This document shows, in pieces, positions 1-7,237 of a stretch of DNA of 64,000 nucleotides; the stretch's first letter is position 1, and each line of letters begins with the position of its first letter. Location of the stretch: positions 1-64,000 of the forward strand of contig JAVKIY010000004.1 in NCBI GenBank assembly GCA_031459235.1, written 5' to 3'. The notes beneath the pieces are model-generated. The model made no database searches, was not told the origin of the DNA, and saw only the letters and a list, made by a program, of their open reading frames with translations. This DNA comes from Fervidifonticultor_A tertius (GTDB taxonomy: Bacteria > Sysuimicrobiota > Sysuimicrobiia > Sysuimicrobiales > Humicultoraceae). A program made the translations under genes and the position numbers.

Positions 1-557
1 TGGAGGAAGACGTCGCCTTCGGCCCGGAGAACCTGGGTCTGCCCCCGGCCGAGATCCGCCGTCGCGTGGACGAGGCGCTCGAGGCGGTCGGCCTGGCGGA
101 GCTGCGCCGGCGGGCACCGCACCAGCTCTCCGGGGGGCAGAAGCAGCGCGTGGCGATCGCGGGTGTGCTCGCCATGCGGCCGGCGTGCATCGTGCTCGAC
201 GAGGCCACCACGATGCTCGACCCGCAGGGCCGCGCCGAGGTGCTCGCCACCGTGGAGGCGCTGAACCGGCGCGACGGCATCACGGTCGTGCTCATCTCGC
301 ACGCGATGGACGACCTGGTGGCCGCTGACCGCGTGCTGGCGCTCGACGCCGGCCGCCTGGTCGCCGACGGCCCGCCGGCCGAGGTGTTCGAGCGGGTGGA
401 CGCCACCCCGGGAGGCCGGCTCGATGCGCCGCCCGTGGTCCGCCTCGCCCGCGAGCTCCGCCAGGCCGGGCTCCGGCTGCCCCCGGGCCTGCTGACCGTC
501 GAGGCCCTGGCGGACGCCATCGCCGACGCGCTCGGCGGCGGGGCCGCTCATGCCTGA
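1..557 (+). CDS. ecfA1: ECF transporter ATPase, first copy (5' truncated by window edge)
   Basis: This is the C-terminal two thirds of an ABC ATPase of the energy-coupling factor (ECF) vitamin and metal importers. The reading frame is open from position 3 and reads VEEDVAFGPENLG at its start, the Q-loop region typical of EcfA. The visible motifs are the ABC signature LSGGQKQR, Walker B IVLDEATTMLDP and the switch histidine in LISHAMDD. The Walker A half lies outside the window. It overlaps the next ATPase gene by 8 bases and is followed by ecfT, so the two ATPases and EcfT form the usual energizing module. No S component is encoded here, which suggests a group II module shared by several unlinked S components. 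The internal GTG at 66 is not the true start, because conserved sequence precedes it. Confidence 0.93.
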   Translation, partial: EEDVAFGPENLGLPPAEIRRRVDEALEAVGLAELRRRAPHQLSGGQKQRVAIAGVLAMRPACIVLDEATTMLDPQGRAEVLATVEALNRRDGITVVLISHAMDDLVAADRVLALDAGRLVADGPPAEVFERVDATPGGRLDAPPVVRLARELRQAGLRLPPGLLTVEALADAIADALGGGAAHA

Positions 558-1422
558 GCCGCTGCTCGCCTGCCACGACGTCGCCTACACGTATCGGCGT
601 GGTACCCCGATGGCGGCCGAGGCGCTGCGCGGGGTCACGCTCGGCGTCGCCGCCGGCGAGCTGCTAGGCCTGATCGGCCCGACCGGCTCGGGCAAGTCCA
701 CGCTGATCCAGCACTTCAACGGGTTGCTACGCCCATCGAGGGGCCGGGTGGTCGTAGCGGGACAGGACCTGTGGGCGCCGCGCGCGGACCGCCGGGCCGC
801 CCGGCGGCTGGTCGGTCTGCTCTTCCAGTTCGCCGAGTCCCAGCTCTTCGAGGAGACCGTGCGGCGCGACGTCGGCTACGGACCGCGCGCGCTCGGCCTG
901 GAGGCCGATGAGGTCGAGGCGCGGGTCGACGAGGCGCTGCGTCAGGTCGGTCTCGACCCGGCACGGTTCGGCGGGCGGTCGCCCTTCGCGCTCTCGGGCG
1001 GAGAGATGCGCCGCGTGGCGCTCGCGGGCGTGCTCGCCATGCGGCCGCAGGTGCTGGTGCTCGACGAGCCCACGGCCGGGCTCGACCCTCGCGCGCGCGC
1101 GGAGCTGCTCGACCACATCCGCGCGCTGCACGCCCGCGGCCTCACGGTCGTCCTGGTGACGCACAACATGGACGAGGTGGCGCTGCTGGCGCGGCGCGTC
1201 GTGGTCTTGCACGCCGGCCAGGTCGCGGCCGACGGTGCCCCCCGCGCCGTCTTCGCGCGAGAGGACGACCTGCGCGCGTGGGGCCTGGGCCTGCCGCAGG
1301 CCGCGGCGCTGGTCCGGCGGCTGCGCAGCCGCGGCGTGCGCGTCGGGGACGCGCTCACCTTCGCCGAGGCGCGCCGCGCGATCCTGGCCGCAGCGCGGGA
1401 GGCCCCGCGTGGGGATCGCTGA
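550..1422 (+). CDS. ecfA2: ECF transporter ATPase, second copy
   Basis: A complete 290-residue ABC ATPase that should pair with the preceding one to power an ECF-type importer at the cytoplasmic membrane. Walker A GPTGSGKST lies near residues 43-51, the signature LSGGEMRR near 146, Walker B LVLDEPTAGLDP near 168 and the switch His in VTHNMDEV near 198. The ATG at 550 sits inside the end of the first ATPase gene, which indicates translational coupling, and the stop overlaps the ecfT start. The order ATPase-ATPase-ecfT-truA is the order seen next to ribosomal protein operons in Firmicutes. The assignment as A2 rests on position only. Confidence 0.95.
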   Translation: MPEPLLACHDVAYTYRRGTPMAAEALRGVTLGVAAGELLGLIGPTGSGKSTLIQHFNGLLRPSRGRVVVAGQDLWAPRADRRAARRLVGLLFQFAESQLFEETVRRDVGYGPRALGLEADEVEARVDEALRQVGLDPARFGGRSPFALSGGEMRRVALAGVLAMRPQVLVLDEPTAGLDPRARAELLDHIRALHARGLTVVLVTHNMDEVALLARRVVVLHAGQVAADGAPRAVFAREDDLRAWGLGLPQAAALVRRLRSRGVRVGDALTFAEARRAILAAAREAPRGDR

Positions 1423-2212
1423 CACGATCGCGCTGGGGCAGTACCTCCCGCGGGCCTCGGCGCTGCACCGCCTCGACCCGCGCGCGAAGATCGTCGCCGC
1501 CGTGGGGTGGGCCGTGGTCCTCTTCTTCGTGCCGGCGTTCGCGGGCCTGGGGCTGGCCGCGGCGGGGGTCATGGCGCTCCTGATCCTGGGGCGCATCCCG
1601 CTCGGCTACGCGCTGCGCGGTCTGCGCCCCCTCGTCCTCCTGATCGCGCTGAGCGCGTTCCTCAACGCGTTCTTCGCGCCGGACGGCGGCCCGGAGGTGC
1701 TGCGCCTCGGCCCGCTGATCGCCACCGAGGGCGGGCTGCGCAACGCCGCGTTCGTCGGCCTGCGGCTGGTGCTGCTGGTGGCCCTGGCGTCGCTGCTCAC
1801 CTTCACGACGTCGCCGGTGGAGCTCACCGACGGGCTCGAGCGGCTGCTGCGGCCCCTGCGGCGCGTCGGGGTCCCGGCGCACGAGCTCGCGATGATGATG
1901 ACCATCGCGCTGCGGTTCATCCCGACGCTGCTGGAAGAGACCGATCGCATCATGAAGGCCCAGATCGCGCGCGGCGCCGACTTCGACAGCGGCGGCATGG
2001 TCCGCCGGCTGCGGGCGCTGATCCCGCTTTTGGTGCCGCTGCTGGTGAGCGCGTTCCGGCGGTCGGAGGACCTCGCGCTGGCCATGGAGGCCCGGTGTTA
2101 CCGCGGGGGCGCGGGCCGCACGCGCATGCACGAGCTTCGCTGGCGCGCCGCCGACCTGGCGGCGCTCGCGGTCGCCGCGGCGGCGGCCGCGGGCCTCCTA
2201 CGGGTGCGCTGA
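1409..2212 (+). CDS. ecfT: ECF transporter transmembrane component EcfT
   Basis: A 267-residue membrane protein that couples the two EcfA ATPases to substrate-binding S components. I place the start at the GTG at 1409, inside the end of ecfA2, which gives the family-typical opening IADTIALGQYLPRASALHRLDPRAKI; a longer upstream reading would overlap ecfA2 by almost 190 bases. Several hydrophobic segments follow. The two coupling-helix motifs are visible: AQIARGADF near residue 188 and AMEARCYRGGAGRT near 227. The second one reads ARC rather than Ala-Arg-Gly. Only three bases separate its stop from truA. Confidence 0.94.
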   Translation: MGIADTIALGQYLPRASALHRLDPRAKIVAAVGWAVVLFFVPAFAGLGLAAAGVMALLILGRIPLGYALRGLRPLVLLIALSAFLNAFFAPDGGPEVLRLGPLIATEGGLRNAAFVGLRLVLLVALASLLTFTTSPVELTDGLERLLRPLRRVGVPAHELAMMMTIALRFIPTLLEETDRIMKAQIARGADFDSGGMVRRLRALIPLLVPLLVSAFRRSEDLALAMEARCYRGGAGRTRMHELRWRAADLAALAVAAAAAAGLLRVR

Positions 2213-2215
2213 CCG

Positions 2216-2995
2216 GTGCCGCGCCTGGCGGTCGTCCTCGAGTACGACGGGACCGCCTACGCGGGCTGGCAGCGGCAGCCGCGCGCGCCCTCGGTCCAGG
2301 CCGCGGTGGAGGCGGCGCTGGGGCGTCTGGTCCGGGCCGACGTCCGCGTGGTGGGCGCCGGACGCACCGACGCCGGCGTGCACGCACTCGGCCAGGTGGC
2401 GCACGCCGACCTGGTCTGGCCCCACGCCCCCGCGAAGGTGTGCGACGCGCTCAACGCGCTGCTGCCCGCGGACATCCGGGCGCGCCAGGCGGTGGAGGTG
2501 CCCGCGGACTTTCACGCCCGGCGCGACGCGCGGCTCCGTGTCTACCGGTACGCGCTTCTCGTGCGGCCGCGGCCGTCGGCGCTGCTGGCCCGCTACGCGC
2601 ACCACGTGCCGGGCCCGCTCGACCTGGAGCGGATGCGGGCCGGCGCCGCGCGCCTGCTCGGCGTGCACGACTTCGCGGCGTTTCGGGCCGCGGGCACCCG
2701 GACCGCGACGACCCGGTGTCACGTCCGCGCGCTCGCCGTGGAGCCGCGCGGCGCGCTCGTGGTCGTGACCGTGGCGGCGGATCGGTTCCTGCGCCAGATG
2801 GTGCGGCGCGTCGTAGGCGGGCTGCTCCGCCTTGGGCGCGGCGCGCTCGGCCCCGACGAGCTCGCCGCGGTGCTCGCCTCGCGCGATCCGGCGCAGGGCC
2901 CGCCGCCCGCGCCCGCCCACGGGCTCTACCTGGCGCGCGTGCTCTATCCACCTGCGCGCCTGCGCGAAGGGGGCGGCGGAGAGCCTGTGCTATAA
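2216..2995 (+). CDS. truA: tRNA pseudouridine(38-40) synthase TruA
   Basis: This 259-residue protein isomerises uridines 38-40 in the anticodon arm of tRNAs. It opens with LAVVLEYDGTAYAGWQRQP, carries the catalytic aspartate in GRTDAGVHALGQ (Asp52) and keeps the C-terminal motif RFLRQMVRRVVGGLLRLG. The GTG at 2216 follows the ecfT stop closely, so it is probably cotranscribed with the ECF module, an arrangement common in Firmicutes. The last codons overlap the -10 element of the following tRNA gene. Nothing in the sequence suggests loss of function. Confidence 0.96.
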   Translation: MPRLAVVLEYDGTAYAGWQRQPRAPSVQAAVEAALGRLVRADVRVVGAGRTDAGVHALGQVAHADLVWPHAPAKVCDALNALLPADIRARQAVEVPADFHARRDARLRVYRYALLVRPRPSALLARYAHHVPGPLDLERMRAGAARLLGVHDFAAFRAAGTRTATTRCHVRALAVEPRGALVVVTVAADRFLRQMVRRVVGGLLRLGRGALGPDELAAVLASRDPAQGPPPAPAHGLYLARVLYPPARLREGGGGEPVL

Positions 2996-2996
2996 T
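2991..2996 (+). promoter_or_regulatory. Extended -10 promoter of the CAU tRNA gene
   Basis: TATAAT is preceded by TGC, so it forms an extended -10 element. It ends 8 bases before the mature tRNA 5' end at 3005, which places initiation at about the first base of the tRNA precursor. No convincing -35 hexamer is present at 17 bases upstream. The element overlaps the stop codon of truA. Confidence 0.6.
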
Positions 2997-3004
2997 CGTC
3001 GGGC

Positions 3005-3081
3005 GGGCCCGTAGCTCAAGTGGTCAGAGCAGCGCCCTCATAAGGCGCCGGTTCCTGGATCGAAGCCAGGCGGGCCCACCA
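3005..3081 (+). tRNA. tRNA with CAU anticodon (Ile2 or elongator Met)
   Basis: A complete 77-nt cloverleaf with encoded CCA. The acceptor stem GGGCCCG pairs with CGGGCCC, the D stem is GCTC/GAGC and the anticodon stem is GCGCC/GGCGC around the loop CTCATAA, so the anticodon is CAT at 3039-3041. The variable loop has 5 nt and the T stem is CCTGG/CCAGG. The loop and acceptor fit a lysidine-modified tRNA-Ile2, but an elongator tRNA-Met cannot be excluded. The T loop reads ATCGAAG, so position 54 is A instead of the almost invariant T. Confidence 0.9.
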
Positions 3082-3138
3082 CGGCTCGCCTGGCAGCCCG
3101 GCGGCGTGCCGGCCGCGAGGGCCCCGGGGGGGAGAGCG

Positions 3139-3411
3139 ATGGACGAGCGCGAGCGCACCGGCGTCTTCCAGCTCGGGCAACAGACCGCGCGGGACGTCCA
3201 GGACATCCTGAGCTACGTGTACCGCAAGCTGGAGGAGCGCGGCTACGATCCCGTCGAGCAGATCGTCGGGTACCTCCTGTCGGGCGATCCAACGTACATC
3301 ACGAGCCACGGTGACGCGCGGAAGGCGATCCGCCAGGTAGATCGGCTCCTGCTCCTGGAGGAGCTGGTGCGGGCCTACGTGGAGAGCCGCCTGCGCGCGC
3401 CCACATCCTAG
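3139..3411 (+). CDS. reoM: ReoM/IreB-family regulatory phosphoprotein (UPF0297)
   Basis: A 90-residue protein with the hallmark core EQIVGYLLSGDPTYITSHGD followed by ARKAIRQVDR and LLEELVRAYV, which identifies the UPF0297/IreB family. In Listeria the family member ReoM is phosphorylated by the PASTA kinase PrkA on Thr7 and in its unphosphorylated form promotes ClpCP-dependent degradation of MurA; in Enterococcus IreB lowers cephalosporin resistance. Here residue 7 is also threonine (MDERERTGVF). The gene lies immediately upstream of murA, 31 bases away, which supports the same role. The ATG at 3139 follows a strong GGGGGGAGAG ribosome-binding site. Confidence 0.93.
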   Translation: MDERERTGVFQLGQQTARDVQDILSYVYRKLEERGYDPVEQIVGYLLSGDPTYITSHGDARKAIRQVDRLLLLEELVRAYVESRLRAPTS

Positions 3412-3442
3412 CCGTTCACTCGCGCGGCCGCAGGAGGGTTCG

Positions 3443-4717
3443 GTGGGAACGCTGATCGTCTCGGGCGGTCGCCGCCTGCGCGGTGCCGTCAGGGTCGCCG
3501 GGGGCAAGAACAGCTCGCTCGCCGTCATCGCCGCCGCGGCGCTCGCGCCCGACGTCTCGACCCTGGACAACGTGCCCGCCTGCCGCGACGTGGCGACGCT
3601 CGTCGCCATTCTGGAGGCGCTGGGGGTCCGGGTTAGCCGCGCCGGCGGGCGCCTGACCATCGACGCGCGCGGGCTGCGTGGGCACGTCGCGCCCTACGAC
3701 CTATGCCGGAGCATGCGGGCGTCGTTCTACACGGCAGGCGTGCTGCTGGGGCGCTCGGGCCGCGCCCAGGTCCCGCTCCCCGGCGGATGCTCGATCGGCG
3801 CGCGGCCGGTGGACTTCCACCTGCGCGGATTCGCGGCGCTCGGCGCGCGGGTCGCCACCGAGCACGGGTACATGAAGGCCTCGACCCGTCGCCTCAAGGG
3901 GACGTCGTTCTACGTTCCCCGCAGCAGCGTCGGTACCACGATCAACCTGATGATGGCGGCCACCACCGCACGCGGGACCACCGTGCTCCAGAACGCCGCC
4001 CGGGAACCCGAGGTGGTCGACTGCGCGGTGTTCCTGAACCTGATGGGCGCGCGCGTGCGGGGCGCGGGCACCGACACGATCACCATCGAGGGCGTGGCCA
4101 CCCTCCACGGTAACGCCTACACCATTATCCCCGACCGCCTGGAGGCCGGCACCTACCTGCTTGCCGGGGCGGCCACCGGCGGCGACGTGCTGGTGGAGGG
4201 CATGATCCCCGAGCACGTGACCGCGCTGCTCACCAAACTCGAGGAGGCCGGGGCCGAGGTCGTGCGCGACACCGACGGGGTGCGCGTGCGAGGCGGAGAG
4301 CTGCGCGCGGTGGACGTCGACACCGCGCCCTATCCGGGCTTCGCCACCGACCTGCACCCGCAGATGGTCGCGGTGCTCACCCAGGCGCGCGGCACCAGCA
4401 CCATCCGCGAGACGATCTTCGAGGCCCGCTTCGCCTACACGGACGAGTTGCGCCGCATGGGCGCCGACATCAAGGTGGAGGGCGAGAGCGTCCACGTCAC
4501 CGGGCCGGCGCGCCTGACCGGGGCGCCCGTGGAAGCCCCCGACATCCGGGGCGGGGCCGCGGTCCTGATCGGCGCGCTGGCCGCGGCGGGCGACACCGAG
4601 ATCGCCCAGGTCGAGAACCTGGACCGCGGCTACGAGGGGCTGGAGGCCAAGCTCACCGCGCTCGGGGCGCGCGTGGCGCGCGGGGGCGCGATGCGGGCGG
4701 CGGAGGCCGGCGGCTAG
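3443..4717 (+). CDS. murA: UDP-N-acetylglucosamine 1-carboxyvinyltransferase MurA
   Basis: A 424-residue cytoplasmic enzyme for the first committed step of peptidoglycan synthesis: transfer of enolpyruvate from PEP to UDP-GlcNAc. Lys22 and Asn23 in GGKNSSL and the catalytic, fosfomycin-target Cys116 in PLPGGCSIGARPVD are all present. Length and the inside-out alpha/beta domain pattern match the family. The GTG start at 3443 has AGGAGG at 3432-3437. It sits far from the dcw cluster but directly after reoM, whose homologues control MurA stability, so the two are probably one transcription unit. The 3' end is convergent with the next gene, with only 18 bases between. Confidence 0.97.
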   Translation: MGTLIVSGGRRLRGAVRVAGGKNSSLAVIAAAALAPDVSTLDNVPACRDVATLVAILEALGVRVSRAGGRLTIDARGLRGHVAPYDLCRSMRASFYTAGVLLGRSGRAQVPLPGGCSIGARPVDFHLRGFAALGARVATEHGYMKASTRRLKGTSFYVPRSSVGTTINLMMAATTARGTTVLQNAAREPEVVDCAVFLNLMGARVRGAGTDTITIEGVATLHGNAYTIIPDRLEAGTYLLAGAATGGDVLVEGMIPEHVTALLTKLEEAGAEVVRDTDGVRVRGGELRAVDVDTAPYPGFATDLHPQMVAVLTQARGTSTIRETIFEARFAYTDELRRMGADIKVEGESVHVTGPARLTGAPVEAPDIRGGAAVLIGALAAAGDTEIAQVENLDRGYEGLEAKLTALGARVARGGAMRAAEAGG

Positions 4718-4735
4718 CCCGTCCCGGCCGCGCGG

Positions 4736-5227
4736 TCAGTCGGGCTCGCCCAGGTCGGGGTCCCCGGCCTCGATCGCGCGCAGGAGTTGCGCGGCGAGCG
4801 CCGCGTCCAGCCGGCGCAGGATCTCGTAGTGGCGCATCGCCTGCGCGCGGTTCCCCATCGCCACGTAGAGCCGTCCGATGTACTCGTGGGCGTGCTTGAA
4901 GTCGGGCCGCAGGTCGAGCGCCCGCCGGTAGGCCTCGAGCGCGCGGGTGTTGTCCTTGAGCTTGCGGTAGGAGTAGCCGAGCATGTTCCAGGCCTCGACG
5001 AAGCGCGGCTCGGCGCGCACCGCCTGCGAAAAGGCGGCCACCGCCAGATTCCACCGCCTCGCCCGCACGTGGTCCATGCCCTGGTCGTAGAGGCCGCGGA
5101 CCTGCGGGCTCAGGTCGCCGGCCGGACCATCGCCGCCGTCGCCATAGCCGTCCCCAGGGTCGGCGAGCGCTGGGATCGCGGGCAGCACGCACAACAACAC
5201 CGCCAGGCCGGCCGCCAGTGCTCTCAC
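4736..5227 (-). CDS. Secreted tetratricopeptide-repeat protein
   Basis: A 163-residue protein with a signal peptide (RALAAGLAVLLCVLPAIPALA) followed by about three TPR units, for example WNLAVAAFSQAVRAEPRFVE and RALEAYRRALDLRPDF. TPRs are protein-binding helical repeats; no enzymatic motif is seen. I choose the GTG at 5227 because it follows an AGGGGGG ribosome-binding site at 5234-5240 by about 7 bases; an upstream ATG at 5260 would add 11 residues in front of the signal peptide. The partner is unknown. It is convergent with murA and lies downstream of the minus-strand signalling gene, so readthrough from that gene is possible. Confidence 0.85.
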   Translation of the reverse strand: MRALAAGLAVLLCVLPAIPALADPGDGYGDGGDGPAGDLSPQVRGLYDQGMDHVRARRWNLAVAAFSQAVRAEPRFVEAWNMLGYSYRKLKDNTRALEAYRRALDLRPDFKHAHEYIGRLYVAMGNRAQAMRHYEILRRLDAALAAQLLRAIEAGDPDLGEPD

Positions 5228-5314
5228 GCACGATCCCCCCTTGGGCCCGCCACGCCGCACCCCCGGACGAGGCGGGCATCACCGCCAGCCTAACCGCGGC
5301 GTGTCACGGGACGG

Positions 5315-7117
5315 TCACGGGACGGGGTCGCAAGCCTCGAGGTGGCCGTCCTCGCGCCGCATCGTGAGCGCCACGTCGAGCGGGGCCATGGTCTTCAGCA
5401 GCCGGAGGAGCGCCTCCACGACGTTCGGGTCGAGCGCGCGGCCGGCCATCTCGCGCAGCTCCGCCTTCGCCTGCTCCAGCGTCTTGCGCGGTCGGTACGG
5501 CCGGTCGGAGGTCATCGCGTCGAACGTGTCGGCCACACGGATGATACGGGCACCCAGCGGGATGTCCCGGCCGGCCAGGCCGTCGGGGTAGCCGGTGCCG
5601 TCGTAGGACTCCTGGTGATAGAGGATGAGATCCACCAGGTGGCGGTAGGGCTCCGCGTCCTGGAGCATCGCGGCCCCGCGCTCGGGGTGCTGGCGCACGA
5701 CCTCCCACTCGGCCGGCGTGAGCGTGCCGGGCTTCTGGAGGATGGCCTCGGGGATCATGAGCTTGCCGATGTCGTGCACCAGGCTCGCGAGCTTGATCCG
5801 CTCTACCTCGTCCGGCGCCAGTCCCATCTCCATCGCGACGGCCACCGCGGTGCTCGCGACGCGCTGGCAGTGGGCCACGGTGCCGGCGTCCCGTGCGCCG
5901 AGCGCGGCGGTCAGGATCTTGATGCTGCTGTGGAGGACCGCGAGCGTGTCCCGGCGTGCCTCGGCGCGGTCGTGCCAGACGTCCCATAGGTGCAGCGCAT
6001 CGGTCGCCGACGGTCCGCCCCCGCCGCGCTCGCCGGCGAACGCGGCCCGCCGCCAGTCGTGACCGGTGTCTATTGGGATCTCCGGCGGCAGGTCCGTCGC
6101 CTCCGGATCCTGGGCCCGGCCCACGTCGAGGAAGACCACTCGGTTCTTCCCCTGGTGCTTGGCCTCGAGCAGGGCGGCGTCCGCGCTAGCGAGCAGCAGG
6201 TGCGCGGAAACGCGGCCATGCGCGTCGACCGCGTACGTGGACGCGCCGATGCTCACGGAGATGCTGAGCGCGCCCTCGCCCGTCGGGACCTCGGCCTGGG
6301 CGACCATCTCACGCAGACGCTCCAGACGGTCGAGCAGCACGTCGCGATCCACACCCGGGAGCAGCCAGACGAACTCCTCGCCCCCGTAGCGGCACACCAC
6401 ATCGTCGTCGGCGCGGCGCTCGACCAGCACCCGGGCCACCTGGCGGAGCGCGTCATCCCCGACGTAGTGGCCAAACCGGTCGTTGACCGCCTTGAAGCCA
6501 TCGATGTCGAGGATGGCAAGCGAGAGGGGCTCGCCGGTGATCGCCGCACGCCCCATTTCCAGGTGCAGTCGGTCGAGGAACGCGCGGCGGTTCAGCAGGC
6601 TGGTCAGGGGGTCGCTCGCCGCGAGCTCCTCGAGAAAGCTGACACGCCGGCGCAGCAGGTCCTCGCGCGCCTTCGCCCGGAGGATCACGCGGACCCGCGC
6701 GACGAGCTCGGTCAGGCTACACGGTCTGGCCAGGCAGTCGGCGGCGCCGGCATCCAGGACCGCCATGCGGCCATCGAGGTCGAGGTTTCGGGCCAGCGCC
6801 ACCACCGGCACGGCATGCGTGATCGGTTCGCGCTGCAGCGCGGCCAGCGTCGCCAGGCCGGCGCCGTCCGGCGCGAGCTCCAGCAGGATGACGTCGGGAA
6901 GGTGCTCGCGCGCGGCCGGTAGCACGTCCGCCCCGGACGGGAGCAGCCGGACGTCGGCGCCGAGCGCCTCCAGGCGCCGCTGGAGCGTGTGCTGGGTGCC
7001 ATCGGCGAGCGCGACGAGGACCCGCGCCGGGCGCGGGCCGATGATGAGCCCCGGCCCGGCGGCGAGCACCGCGCCCCGCGACCCCGGACGTGGACTGTCA
7101 GACGCCTGCAACGCCAC
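5315..7117 (-). CDS. Receiver-like/GGDEF/HD-GYP cyclic-di-GMP protein
   Basis: A 600-residue cytoplasmic protein with three domains: a receiver-like domain (about residues 30-150), a GGDEF diguanylate cyclase domain with the active-site variant GGEEF near residue 250, and an HD-GYP phosphodiesterase domain with LVHDIGK and YDGTGYPDGLAG in the last 200 residues. It therefore carries both a cyclase and a phosphodiesterase for c-di-GMP. In the receiver domain the expected phosphoacceptor is Glu80 (DVILLELAPDG) instead of Asp, so classical phosphorylation is unlikely. The inhibitory RxxD site before GGEEF is absent. The HD-GYP metal motif reads YHQESYDG instead of HHExxDG. No sensor kinase lies nearby. 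The start is uncertain by some 25 residues. Confidence 0.92.
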   Translation of the reverse strand: MALQASDSPRPGSRGAVLAAGPGLIIGPRPARVLVALADGTQHTLQRRLEALGADVRLLPSGADVLPAAREHLPDVILLELAPDGAGLATLAALQREPITHAVPVVALARNLDLDGRMAVLDAGAADCLARPCSLTELVARVRVILRAKAREDLLRRRVSFLEELAASDPLTSLLNRRAFLDRLHLEMGRAAITGEPLSLAILDIDGFKAVNDRFGHYVGDDALRQVARVLVERRADDDVVCRYGGEEFVWLLPGVDRDVLLDRLERLREMVAQAEVPTGEGALSISVSIGASTYAVDAHGRVSAHLLLASADAALLEAKHQGKNRVVFLDVGRAQDPEATDLPPEIPIDTGHDWRRAAFAGERGGGGPSATDALHLWDVWHDRAEARRDTLAVLHSSIKILTAALGARDAGTVAHCQRVASTAVAVAMEMGLAPDEVERIKLASLVHDIGKLMIPEAILQKPGTLTPAEWEVVRQHPERGAAMLQDAEPYRHLVDLILYHQESYDGTGYPDGLAGRDIPLGARIIRVADTFDAMTSDRPYRPRKTLEQAKAELREMAGRALDPNVVEALLRLLKTMAPLDVALTMRREDGHLEACDPVP

Positions 7118-7185
7118 CGGTGACCTCGTGGGTGGAGCCGTGCCGGTGCGGGGCTCCGGACTCGTAGGGAACTGTGCCCGAGGGG

Positions 7186-7205
7186 CGCGGGGGCTAGTCC
7201 CCGCG
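7186..7205 (-). terminator. Hairpin downstream of the ALDH gene
   Basis: CGCGGGG and CCCCGCG form a perfect 7-bp stem around a 6-base loop, about 30 bases beyond the stop codon of the minus-strand aldehyde dehydrogenase gene. There is no T-tract, so intrinsic termination is only a likely role. Confidence 0.4.
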
Positions 7206-7237
7206 GGTCGGAGGGGCCGCCGGGGGTGCCGCCGCGA

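Noticed and set aside
1507..3411. Long plus-strand frame covering ecfT, truA and reoM
   Set aside because: Low-complexity Arg/Ala translation up to the real reoM reading at 3139; it also runs through the tRNA gene.
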